From positions 1,133,501 through 1,197,500 of the forward strand of contig JAYKKM010000472.1 of the NCBI GenBank assembly GCA_035772405.1: a stretch of DNA of 64,000 nt, written 5' to 3'. The notes under the pieces were generated by a model. The model saw only the letters and a list, made by a program, of their open reading frames with translations, was not told where the DNA came from and searched no databases. Position 1 is the first letter of the stretch, and the number at the start of each line of letters is the position of its first letter. Source of the DNA: Chrysogorgia sp. JL179-B06 (Eukaryota > Cnidaria > Anthozoa > Scleralcyonacea > Chrysogorgiidae). This document shows positions 1 to 7,601 of this stretch, piece by piece. Made by a program: the position numbers and the translations under genes.

Positions 1-289
1 AATCGAGTATGATTTGAATTGACCAATCAGAGCACAGTCCAGTCCCGTATTTCCAGGAGGGTGTCGTATTTTTAAGGTGTGGTCACCCTGTAAAGAACGA
101 CCAACCATCAAATCAGGGGGGATATGCACCTGGTCGTATACAAGAGGTTTTTTGTATAAAATTAGTCAAAAAGTGGTCGCGGTCAAGAGTATATATATCA
201 CTTTGGTCGTGTTGTTGTACGACCAGTTTTATAGTCGTCCCTGACTGCAACGACCAGAGAGATTGAAGGTCATTCAAGGTGAATAGTGT

Positions 290-600
290 TAAGCAAGTAC
301 TGACGTCATTTGCTATATGGGGTTGAAAGCAGTGATGAACCAGGAACAGGATGTTTTAGAACAGGATGTTGATAGAATTTAGTGTTCTGACCAACTGAAG
401 ATCAGTATGGAATAGTTCACCGAGAAACCAAACATGTCTAAAATGACATCATTTTAACCATGTTTGGTTTCTTGGTAAACTTATCCCTACTGATCATCAA
501 TTAATCGGAACACGAAATTCTACGACTAAACTTCCTGTTCCTGATCCATCACCGCTTTCAACACTCCATATAGCATCCGTGCCAGCACTTAGTCAAATCA
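290..600. repeat. Imperfect 300-bp palindrome (foldback)
   Basis: The left arm, from about 290 to 440, reappears in reverse complement at about 455 to 600. Matching blocks include GCTATATGG, GAAAGC.GTGATG, ATCAGGAACAGGA and AACCAAACATG. The centre is near 450. The arms differ by scattered substitutions, so it is not a recent perfect duplication. It resembles a foldback or MITE-like element. No target-site duplication was clear. Confidence 0.7.
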
Positions 601-1221
601 TCATTCACACTGTGATATATATACTGACACACACCACGTTTTTGAAAAAAAATACAAAAAATTCTATTATACATAACCATCATACCTCACCCGATGTGAT
701 GTTATACTTACCTGCACGTGCCAACCAAAAATACCATATTTTTATTTGAAGACTTGTAATGATGTTTGAAAATAAAAATAAACAGTTTTGGACTGTCCTT
801 ATTTTTTATTTGGAAGAGTAGTCATGTTTATTGAAATAAAAATAAACATTTTGAATTAAGCATAGAAATTTCCGCCATGGAGCTCTTACCTCGACGCCAT
901 CTTATGGCCGAATGACTGATATTCCCTAGTTACTGTATATTTAAAAAGGATCTCAAAATATTTTAAGAGGATATATCTCATAAAAATTATTTGGATGTTT
1001 CTTCCAAAAAAGTTTGAGGGTTATAGTTTTGAAAAAACCTCAAAATAATTTTAGATGAAATAGTATACATTAAAAATATTAGTGTAAAAAGTTTTAAAAC
1101 CGTAAAAGTATTTTATTAAATTTGGAGAAAAACCTCAAATAAATTTTAAGAGATTTGTTTAGTATATAAGCAGATGTTGTTTCATATTTTATCAGTTGTG
1201 TGTGTTTTGCTCGCTTGTAAG

Positions 1222-1237
1222 TTGTGCTTCGGCACAA
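1222..1237. other. Stem-loop with TTCG tetraloop
   Basis: A perfect 6-bp inverted repeat, TTGTGC and GCACAA, encloses the loop TTCG. It lies about 60 bp downstream of a TATA-like site at 1161-1170. No known RNA family was recognised, and it may be chance. Confidence 0.35.
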
Positions 1238-1514
1238 GACTCTGACATCTTCCAATGTTCTGTTTTTTATTAAAACTGCATCGGTGCGCGATCACCCGTA
1301 GTCGAATTTGCGATTCGAATGAGATTGGCTCAGGTCCATAGCGACAATCTGGTCATCCCTTGTTCAATGAATTGCTTATTTTACGCAAGGGTTGTTCGTT
1401 AGCATATGATGAAAGAGTTAGCTATAGTAAAAACACACACACGATGTAGAAGTTGGATGAATTATTTTTTTAAATATAACGAATTTAATAGACAAAAATA
1501 AAAAAAAACACACA

Positions 1515-1956
1515 TCAAATACGTTCTACAACTAAAGTGTTGGTCGACGCATAAAAAATAAAGTTTTCTCCCTTACAGTCCGTATACCCCCATATTTTTG
1601 GGGATGTGGAGGCTTCTGCTTCAGGTGGCGACGGGGAGATGGGTCTGAAATTATATTCAGAGTCTGGTTGGACTCTGAACGCCATTTCTTGCTCTTGCTC
1701 TTCCTCCTCCTCGCTTTCTTCATCGCCGTAAAGAGGTATCGGCGATACATCCGTTATTATTTCTTCAGGTATCGGAGGCGGAGGAGTCGACACGTCGGTG
1801 GTTTCTTTCTAAGAAAATAAATAACAATAAATATACGACATTTTTACACACAGCAATCAGTTTAGTAGTGCTACTTACATAATTTAGGTAATATTCCTTC
1901 GGCGGTTCATAGTCGTCGAAGGAGAACTTCATTGGTGTTTCATGAGTGTTTTCCAT
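1515..1956 (-). CDS. Two-exon acidic proline-rich protein of unknown function
   Basis: Exon 1 is 1879..1956, with its ATG at 1956. Exon 2 is 1515..1808. The 70-bp intron between them (1809..1878) has a consensus GTAAGT donor, a TACTAAAC-like branch site and a pyrimidine-rich TTTTCTTAG acceptor, and the two exons are in phase 0. The second exon on its own has no ATG, which supports splicing. The product, about 123 residues, begins with an acidic/aromatic stretch, then has a run of four prolines and a long glutamate-rich tract (about ten acidic residues). No family was recognised. It is the outermost gene on the left arm and points left. CCAAT boxes at 2072 and 2112 and a minus-strand TATAAAA near 2022-2029 could drive it. 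Splicing implies nuclear transcription. Confidence 0.65.
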
Positions 1957-2721
1957 TTTATTTTTCTTTGAAATCTTCTACGAGTCGGGCTTTGAGTTTG
2001 AATTTAATTGGCCGTGCCTCTTATTTTTATAATCACGCATTGCGAACTATTACAATGGTTTGCGGCTTTAACCAATCAGAGTTTCTATAATCAAACCTCC
2101 CCCGTATCTATCCAATCAGAGCTCGTTCATTAAACCCTTCATGTCAAAACAATTGAATTATTATAGGTAGGAAACAATACATGTTGTTAAACGCTTAAGG
2201 ATGCGTATATATAATAAGCGTCGTGTTCTATGACCGCCCTTTATGTCAAAACAGTTTGATAAATGATATGGCTAGGAACAATGAAGCTTAAGGATTCGCA
2301 TATATAATAAGCGTTTTGTTCTGATTCCTCCCCTTATGTCAAAACAGTTTGATATATAATATGGATAAGGACAATGAAATTACTTGTTGGGATTAGCGGT
2401 CATTTTGTTTATGTACTTTGGTAGCTTACGATTTTTTAATGAGTTCTAACCTTAATTACTTGTAGGGATTAGCGGCCATTTTGAAGGGATTAGTCCCTGT
2501 GAAATATATATTTCCGTAGGGGTATGTGATTAAATACGTCTATTTCCTAGATATTTAAACATTTTTACACTTATTTAAACATATTTTTATGCTTTTTGAT
2601 ACTTTATTTTACATTTTTCACACAATTTAGTATATATTTTAAGAAACCCGTGAGCGCGATAAGGAGAGCGTGTTAATTAATTCACACATGTCAAAATAGA
2701 TGATAAATGGCTTTTTAATGT
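1957..2721. other. Gene-free regulatory-looking stretch of left arm
   Basis: There is no ORF of note. It contains CCAAT boxes at 2072-2076 and 2112-2116, three imperfect direct repeats (listed separately), and three GGATTAG motifs at 2390, 2466 and 2487, the last within an imperfect AGGGA...TCCCT dyad. TATA-like GTATATATAATAAGCG blocks recur within the repeats. Confidence 0.6.
2141..2400. repeat. Three imperfect direct repeats of about 93-102 bp
   Basis: Copies begin at 2141, 2243 and 2336 with the shared start ATGTCAAAACA. The first two then contain a TTAAGGAT.CG.ATATATAATAAGCG block and a TGTTCT segment. The third is shortened. It sits in the gene-free part of the left arm and may be regulatory or origin-like, but the function is not shown. 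Confidence 0.75.
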
Positions 2722-3072
2722 TTAACGTAATACTTCGGGATTGTTACAACACATCGTACAAGAGTTTACAAAGAAGATATGCCGACCCACGAGATCTTCT
2801 TGATTTTCCTGGCGATGAATCACAGCAATAATAATTCCAGCTTCGACTCCCATTCGGGTATTAAGAACAGAGGTGAGGTTAAAATCTTTCAGTATTATCC
2901 CGCGTCGGTCATCTAGCCAAGTTTTATCCCGGTCATTTAACCAATTGTTATCGTCGCGCATCAAGCCCACCACGTAAAAATCAGAGTCTGTGCACACGGC
3001 ATATAAAAACTCAGAGCTGTATAACTTCACGTTATCAAGTTTAATTTCGTTTATATCTATACTTGTTGCCAT
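2722..3072 (-). CDS. Arm-family small protein (subgroup B), unknown function
   Basis: The product has 116 residues. It resembles the second half of the 243-residue protein at 25991..26722: both have a K-L-Y-S-like start followed by F-L-Y-x-x-C-x-D-S-x-F, then a loop, then a L-x-S-V/L-L-N segment, a strand like I-I-I-A-V-I or Y-I-V-T-L-I, and a final H-I/V-F/Y-F/L strand. Alternating hydrophobic residues suggest a small beta-rich fold. It is transcribed towards the left end from a TATA box 36-45 bp upstream. It is part of the paralogous family that fills both arms. No known domain was recognised. Confidence 0.75.
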   Translation of the reverse strand: MATSIDINEIKLDNVKLYSSEFLYAVCTDSDFYVVGLMRDDNNWLNDRDKTWLDDRRGIILKDFNLTSVLNTRMGVEAGIIIAVIHRQENQEDLVGRHIFFVNSCTMCCNNPEVLR

Positions 3073-3107
3073 CGTGTCTAATAATTAATGTTTTTGGCTA
3101 GAGATGT

Positions 3108-3117
3108 CTATATATAC
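3108..3117 (-). promoter_or_regulatory. TATA box of the gene starting at 3072
   Basis: TATATA core (plus strand TCTATATATA) 36-45 bp before the ATG. Same spacing as at other arm genes. Confidence 0.55.
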
Positions 3118-3124
3118 AAAGGGA

Positions 3125-3367
3125 TTAGTCTTTTACGATAAATATATATTGGTTGGTAAGATATATATTTTTACCAATCTTAGTGTGTTCGGATGAATCG
3201 AATTCGATTTCAAAATAATTGTTATGTGCATCGTTAAAGAAAAGTTCATACATCTGTATCGGTTCGCCAGCAGGTTTGGGTATTGGTCTTGAGCCGATTA
3301 ACTGTAGATTTCGTTCACGAGATAGATCTCTCAAGCTCCTCATAGATATAAATTTTGCTTGATTCAT
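3125..3367 (-). CDS. Arm-family small protein (subgroup A, diverged)
   Basis: The product has 80 residues. It follows the subgroup A layout: a leading L-R-x-L segment, a short strand ending in a polar/proline stretch, a Y-E-L-F strand, and a terminal I-G-K-N-I-Y-L strand. Its ATG overlaps the stop of the upstream gene (3364..3627) in an ATGA arrangement, so the two may be translated from one transcript by reinitiation. A truncated copy of its first 55 or so bases exists at about 3781-3840, left by a tandem duplication. Function unknown. Confidence 0.65.
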   Translation of the reverse strand: MNQAKFISMRSLRDLSRERNLQLIGSRPIPKPAGEPIQMYELFFNDAHNNYFEIEFDSSEHTKIGKNIYLTNQYIFIVKD

Positions 3368-3627
3368 GGTTGGGCGGGTGGAGGTTCGTCGATTGCTATA
3401 TGCACAAACTTGCCGATCAAATGTGTAAAATCGTCCGTTGAGTAGGTATATATATATTTCTCATTCCATAACAATAGCATCTTATAGATTATTCTATCAG
3501 CACGTGCGGCGTTGGGTAACATATCCACTTTATGACATTCAACCACTTGATATTCAATATGTGAAAAATACTTTGCTAAATCGATCAGTATTACTAACAG
3601 AGGATTTGCTTTAGTACCTGCATTCAT
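3364..3627 (-). CDS. Arm-family small protein (subgroup A), first tandem copy
   Basis: The product has 87 residues. It shows the subgroup A pattern also seen at 27828, 29263 and 30266: a L-x-x-x-F segment, then a Y-x-V-V-E-C strand, a variable loop, a Y-K-M-L-L-L strand, a D-D-F-T-H-L-I-G-K-F-V-H-I segment and a proline-rich end. It is nearly identical to the protein at 3837..4100 (tandem duplication). A TATA box lies 41-50 bp upstream. It overlaps the downstream gene by 4 nt. Function unknown. Confidence 0.75.
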   Translation of the reverse strand: MNAGTKANPLLVILIDLAKYFSHIEYQVVECHKVDMLPNAARADRIIYKMLLLWNEKYIYTYSTDDFTHLIGKFVHIAIDEPPPAQP

Positions 3628-3667
3628 TTTGAAAGTGTTCTAATAAAAATATGACTTCTAACATGTG

Positions 3668-3677
3668 TTTATATATC
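3668..3677 (-). promoter_or_regulatory. TATA box of the gene starting at 3627
   Basis: TTTATATATC on the plus strand (GATATATAAA on the gene strand), 41-50 bp before the ATG. The same sequence at the same distance recurs before the duplicate gene. Confidence 0.6.
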
Positions 3678-3836
3678 TTTCCCTGCAACGTTTTTAACCG
3701 ATAAATATTTTGGGGCAATGTGTACCGCATTAAGTCAACAAAAGATTAAAGAGATTTACATGTATAATCGTCGGAGCGCGATTTCGTTCACGAGATAGAT
3801 CTCTCAAGCTCCTCATAGATATAAATTTTGCTTGAT

Positions 3837-4100
3837 TCATGGTTGATACGGCGGAGGTTCCTCGATTGCTACATGTACAAACTTGCCGATCAAATGTGTA
3901 AAATCGTCCGATGAGTAGGTATATATATATTTCTCATCCCATAACAATAGTAGCTTATATAGTATTATTTCCGCACGTGCATTGTTGGGTAACATTTCCA
4001 CTTTACGACATTCAACCACGTGATATTCATTGTGTGAAAAATACTTTGCTAAATCGATCAGTATTACTAACAGAGGATTTTCTTTTGTACCTGCTATCAT
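3837..4100 (-). CDS. Arm-family small protein (subgroup A), second tandem copy
   Basis: The product has 87 residues and is a close paralogue of 3364..3627, differing at about 20 positions scattered through the protein. Both copies keep an open frame after many substitutions, which suggests both are or were under selection. The gene that follows in copy 1 is truncated here. TATA box 41-50 bp upstream. Function unknown. Confidence 0.75.
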   Translation of the reverse strand: MIAGTKENPLLVILIDLAKYFSHNEYHVVECRKVEMLPNNARAEIILYKLLLLWDEKYIYTYSSDDFTHLIGKFVHVAIEEPPPYQP

Positions 4101-4140
4101 TTTGAAAGTGTTCTAAAAAAAATATGACTTCTAACGTGTG

Positions 4141-4150
4141 TTTATATATC
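4141..4150 (-). promoter_or_regulatory. TATA box of the gene starting at 4100
   Basis: Same TTTATATATC block and same spacing as at 3668-3677. Confidence 0.6.
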
Positions 4151-4270
4151 TTTCCGTGCAACGTTTTTACCGATAAATATTTTGGGGAATATGTACTGCA
4201 TTAAGTCAACAAAAAGATTTACATGTATAATCGTCGGAGCGCGTCTTATAATATTGATTTTATCATTCAA

Positions 4271-4357
4271 CCAATGAGAATACACCGATATTTTATTATG
4301 GAATTAAGTTCAACCAATCAGGATACCCCATTTTTTTTAACGTGTTTTTTTATAAAC
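4271..4357 (+). promoter_or_regulatory. Promoter with two CCAAT boxes and a TATA box
   Basis: CCAAT motifs lie at 4271-4275 and 4314-4318, and a TATAAA-type box (TTTATAAAC) at 4348-4357. The box ends 35 bp before the ATG at 4392. CCAAT boxes are bound by host NF-Y, so this looks like a host RNA polymerase II promoter driving the H3-like gene. Confidence 0.55.
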
Positions 4358-4391
4358 GTTTGTTCCTAATTTCTTTAGTCACAATATCATT

Positions 4392-5604
4392 ATGGCTCGT
4401 GTGAAGCAGACTCATAAAATTTTGGAAAGTGGAAAATCAATTGCTCGGGTTGAACGTAGGGGAAAAGATATTCCTAAAATGTTAAAACAACATCGTCTAG
4501 AGCGACAAGAATATCGTAATAAGGCTCGGGATATTTCAGATGGTGAAACACGTCAAGAAATCAGAGGAAAAAAGAAAGTCAAACATACAACTAAAGACAA
4601 CATTGCACAGTTGCCATTAAATTTCGCTGTACCGATAGCTCAAGAACAGCCCAGTTACATTCTACAACCGCAAGCGAAGTATAACGCGTCGCCACAGCAA
4701 GCAAATATACCGTCTCTACCCCAGCAAGTAAATTCACCTCTACTACAGCAAGCGAAGTATAACGTGTCATCGTGGCAAGCAAAGATACCGTCTCTACCCC
4801 AGCAAGTAAATTCACTACCGCAAGCGAAGTATAACGTGTCGTCGTGGCAAGCAAAGATACCGTCTTTACTACCGCAAGTAAACCCCCTACTACTATCGCA
4901 AGAAACAGTATAATATACCCCTTCAAACGCCTCAACCCAAGTATAATACATCTCCTATTCCACCGCAAACGATCTCGCCGCCACAGCCCGAAGATGAATT
5001 AGATAATTACATATACGATATGCCCATTGATTTCTTTGGTCAAATACCTATTCCTTCTCCTGCGAATTTAATACGGATGTGTGATGAAATGGTACCCGTT
5101 CAACAAGGAAAACAATTATTACAAATTGTGGATGAATTAGCAAATGCTCTTTCCCCAACATTATCTCCTATTCCTCTTTCACCACCACAACTACCCCAGC
5201 CACCTAATTCACCCCAGCCATTATTTCCAGTGTGTGAAGAAGAGGAAGAAGAAGAAGAGGAAGGCGACCGAGAAGTATTGAACGATCCACCATTGAAGAA
5301 AAGATGTTATAAACGTTCGTTAATATATATGAAACGTGAAAAAAAAGGCGATGAACATCATGAAGAAAAACGAATGACAATCTATTCGAATTATGATCAA
5401 GATATTATTTGTACACAACGCGATAAATATCGTGAGTTAGAGGGTCTCTATATTGAGAAACTATATATAAATAAACAATATTTGCAATGGCGTTCTAGAA
5501 AATTTACGAGTGACCTTATGGAAAAACGATATATAATGGATAATAATAAGGAATTGAAACGAAAGACTGATTTAAAAAAAAAGAAACCGAAATGTATAAA
5601 ATGA
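4392..5604 (+). CDS. Histone H3-tail-like, repeat-containing nuclear protein (frameshifted)
   Basis: The N-terminus reads M-A-R-V-K-Q-T, against M-A-R-T-K-Q-T in histone H3. After Met removal, A1, R2, K4, Q5 and T6 are identical. The ATG has a strong context (A at -3, G at +4). Next comes a basic stretch (to about residue 70), then glutamine/proline-rich tandem repeats built on Q-A-K-Y-N and W-Q-A-K-I-P-S-L (nt 4669-4880). The first frame closes at 4913. The same Q/P/K-Y-N pattern continues in another frame through 4920-5020 into the ORF ending at 5604, so one gene with a small indel near 4900-4920 is likely. The second part has proline-rich, glutamate-rich (5239-5265) and basic segments (P-P-L-K-K-R, lysine-rich C-terminus), which suggests nuclear location. 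An AATAAA follows at 5615. Histone mimicry is inference. Confidence 0.65.
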
Positions 5605-5614
5605 TATTGTTCTA

Positions 5615-5620
5615 AATAAA
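5615..5620 (+). terminator. Poly(A) signal AATAAA
   Basis: AATAAA 11 bp after the stop of the H3-tail-like gene. Confidence 0.45.
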
Positions 5621-5640
5621 AATATCAGTAATGTGAAAAC

Positions 5641-6039
5641 ATGGAGGTGTGGAATGTTATGGTAAAAGAACTGGCACGTTTTGAAATAAAAATCAATAAA
5701 AATATGGAACAAAGTGTGTGGAAATGTCTTGACGAACATGAGAATTTATTTAAAAATATTATTGCCTATTTAAAATGTCCACGTGAACTTTTAGATGTCT
5801 ATAATCGTATGGATCGCCATGAAATTGGACAAATAATAGCATTTTTTGCTTTAATCCTGTGTTTTTTTAGATATAAACACATTGATAATGAGGAATATTA
5901 TATCAAAATATTTGTACGTCAAACAATTTTAGATTTTAGAAATTCACATCTTAAATTCATTTTATTCCCTCATGATAAAAAACACACGTCGTGGTTTGGG
6001 TTGTGGAATATATTCTTTGAATTTTTTAAATTAGTCTAA
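5641..6039 (+). CDS. Small helical protein, possibly Bcl-2-like
   Basis: The product has 132 residues and is predicted mostly helical. A central E-I-G-Q-I-I-A-F-F-A-L segment resembles the BH1 region of Bcl-2 proteins (normally N/E-W-G-R-I-x-A-F-F). A C-terminal W-F-G-L-W-x-x-F-F-E-F segment could correspond to BH2. Length and order would suit a minimal viral Bcl-2, and anti-apoptotic Bcl-2 homologues are known in adintoviruses. The BH1 tryptophan is absent and the match is by eye only, so this stays a suggestion. It follows the H3-tail-like gene by 36 bp, and its stop region overlaps by 9 bp the end of the convergent gene 6031..7200. Confidence 0.4.
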   Translation: MEVWNVMVKELARFEIKINKNMEQSVWKCLDEHENLFKNIIAYLKCPRELLDVYNRMDRHEIGQIIAFFALILCFFRYKHIDNEEYYIKIFVRQTILDFRNSHLKFILFPHDKKHTSWFGLWNIFFEFFKLV

Positions 6040-7200
6040 ATACAATTTTTCAATACTCTGTATTATAATGTCAGGATCTTCAAAGTTAATATTATATGAT
6101 TCTATAATACTCTTAATAATAAAAGTAGTTGATGTACTGGTATTAGATGTAATCCTTACCCTTATAGAAAAATTATATATTATATCCATATGCGGGGGGT
6201 AATATTGTAAACTAAGCGGGCTATTATTTTGTATAATACTATTATTTTTAACTTGATCTGAAAATAAACTGACTTTAAACTTATAGGGTTTACTTGTCTT
6301 ATAGAATAATTTAAACCAATAAGAGTATTTCTGACAATTTTTATAACAACAGGTACAGGGGGGGGTTTTCATATGCATCAGCTTAACAATCTTATCGAGA
6401 TTAAAAGTATAAACCCTATCGTTACTAGTTTTAAGTTTTGATATAGGGTTATGATTTTCGAAAAAGAAAATAAAACAGCATACAAGTTGATACACTATTT
6501 TCTCAAAATTATCTAAATTATGTAGATAATAAAAAGCAGCCTTCAAATAAAACGGATCTATAAAATATAAATAAATACAGCAATATGTAAATTCATGACT
6601 AAAACAACGATTAAGTCTATGTAATGTATTACAAAGATAAGACCCTCCATACCCTATCGCTTTAGGAATTGTAGTTTGCTCATCATTAATAGTAATAGAA
6701 ATAAAGTGGTAAATATCATTTCTTGGATGATAACTGTTTTGAATTTCAATAAAAAAATTATCAGAATGATTATCATTCAAATGAAAAATAGATTTCATTA
6801 ATGTTTGAGCGGGTATTAATAGTAATTTGTGATAACGCTCACAGAGTTTTTCACCATAAATATAATATTTTCGTTGTGTATGAACAACAGGTATTATATA
6901 GTGTTGTTTATCTGTTAAGATTCGCCAATCCTTGCATTCATCTTGATGCATTTCAGGTTTCATTTTTTCAATATAGGCGTAGTCTTTATATCCACGACCA
7001 AGTTGTCTCGATTCAAATTCCATACATTCGATAATTCCCCCATAGTAATAGTCACATAAGTCACAGACGGCAAATAATAATCCAATGTATCGGTTACGAA
7101 AATGTTGTATATAATACACAATTTTCAATATCGTCTTAATATTGATTTCTTGAGCTTGCGCATAGGTTCTTTTACTCCCAATGTTTAATGACATTCTCAA
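6031..7200 (-). CDS. 390-residue paralogue pair, left member, unknown function
   Basis: The product has 389 residues. It is a clear paralogue of the protein at 24384..25556. Shared blocks are an N-terminal I-G-x-L-F-x-x-C-x-L-x-D-Y-Y segment, a Q-R-K-Y motif, N-H-S-D-x-F, a G-Y-G-x-x-S motif, C-F-I-F with H-N-P downstream, and a C-x-Y-K-N-C pair that could bind metal. No known family was recognised. It is preceded by a TATA box at 7231-7240 and faces left. Its partner lies at the inner edge of the opposite arm. Confidence 0.75.
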   Translation of the reverse strand: MRMSLNIGSKRTYAQAQEINIKTILKIVYYIQHFRNRYIGLLFAVCDLCDYYYGGIIECMEFESRQLGRGYKDYAYIEKMKPEMHQDECKDWRILTDKQHYIIPVVHTQRKYYIYGEKLCERYHKLLLIPAQTLMKSIFHLNDNHSDNFFIEIQNSYHPRNDIYHFISITINDEQTTIPKAIGYGGSYLCNTLHRLNRCFSHEFTYCCIYLYFIDPFYLKAAFYYLHNLDNFEKIVYQLVCCFIFFFENHNPISKLKTSNDRVYTFNLDKIVKLMHMKTPPCTCCYKNCQKYSYWFKLFYKTSKPYKFKVSLFSDQVKNNSIIQNNSPLSLQYYPPHMDIIYNFSIRVRITSNTSTSTTFIIKSIIESYNINFEDPDIIIQSIEKLYLD

Positions 7201-7601
7201 AAGCGATAACGTTTTTTAAAAAATCGCCTTGTATATATACTATTTTCTCAATCTTTAAATATATATTTCTACACACAGATTTTAACACGATAAAAATTTG
7301 AAAAAAGTATTATTGTAACTACAATGTATAATATATCAACTGATTTGACGTCTATGTGTTTTAGAACAACATTAGGGATTCGTTCTAATCCCCAACACAG
7401 CATTTGGTGCAACTAATCCCCGTGTATTTGTTTAGAAGAAAATCGCTAATTATGGATTCGCGTCTCTAATTCCCCAAACACACATTCATTGTATACGAGT
7501 ATCACAAATCATCAGGATGACATGAAAGCTTTAATCAACGAACTCTGATCGATGTAGCGTCGAAAATAATTAATATCAGTCTGAGTGTTGGAGAGTGAGA
7601 G
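7201..7601. other. Intergenic region with TATA box and CTAATCC motifs
   Basis: It contains the TATA box of the leftward gene (7231-7240), CTAATCC motifs at 7385-7391 and 7413-7419 (the reverse of the GGATTAG motifs at 2390-2493 and 3122) and related CTAATTCCCC near 7466. No ORF of note. It divides divergent genes. Confidence 0.55.
7231..7240 (-). promoter_or_regulatory. TATA box of the gene starting at 7200
   Basis: GTATATATAC, 31-40 bp before the ATG. Confidence 0.55.

Larger units (their letters stand above)
1..1514. other. Non-coding left flank, origin uncertain
   Basis: No convincing gene was found here. The stretch holds GGTCGT-type short repeats (positions 60-260), a CCAAT box at 23-27, a 300-bp imperfect palindrome (listed separately), a possible minus-strand splice donor near 710-716, and three degenerate copies of a motif like ACCTCAAAATAATTTTA around 964, 1035 and 1131. 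A TATA-like site at 1161-1170 precedes a perfect 6-bp stem with a TTCG loop at 1222-1237. Whether this is the end of the virus-like element or host DNA cannot be decided, because no matching inverted repeat was found at the right side. Confidence 0.5.
3309..4234. repeat. 473-bp tandem duplication with two genes, one truncated in copy 2
   Basis: Copy 1 is about 3309-3780 and copy 2 about 3781-4234. Both end with the block ATAATCGTCGGAGCGCG. The spacing of the two homologous genes (3364 and 3837) gives the 473-bp period. Copy 2 keeps the first gene and its TATA box but only the start of the second gene. Confidence 0.85.

Noticed and set aside
701..716. Match to the 5' end of U1 snRNA (ATACTTACCTG)
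   Set aside because: The similarity ends after 11 bases. It is simply the reverse of a consensus splice donor.
1260..1400. Possible tRNA gene
   Set aside because: A GATTCGAA block and a TGGCTCAGG block are present but in the wrong order and spacing, and no cloverleaf could be drawn.
1532..1750. Basic ORF in another frame over the left-arm gene
   Set aside because: It is a shadow of the Glu-rich exon read in another frame.
2722..4100. Reading the left-arm genes as host genes
   Set aside because: They share a fold layout and promoter spacing with right-arm genes on the other side of the viral core, so they belong to the element.
4669..4880. CRISPR-like array
   Set aside because: The repeats are protein-coding, imperfect, without unique spacers, and in a eukaryotic context.
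4591..4968. Minus-strand ORFs over the repeat region of the H3-tail-like gene
   Set aside because: They are open only because the underlying repeats are in codon-length units. The plus-strand frame has the meaningful sequence, promoter and start context.
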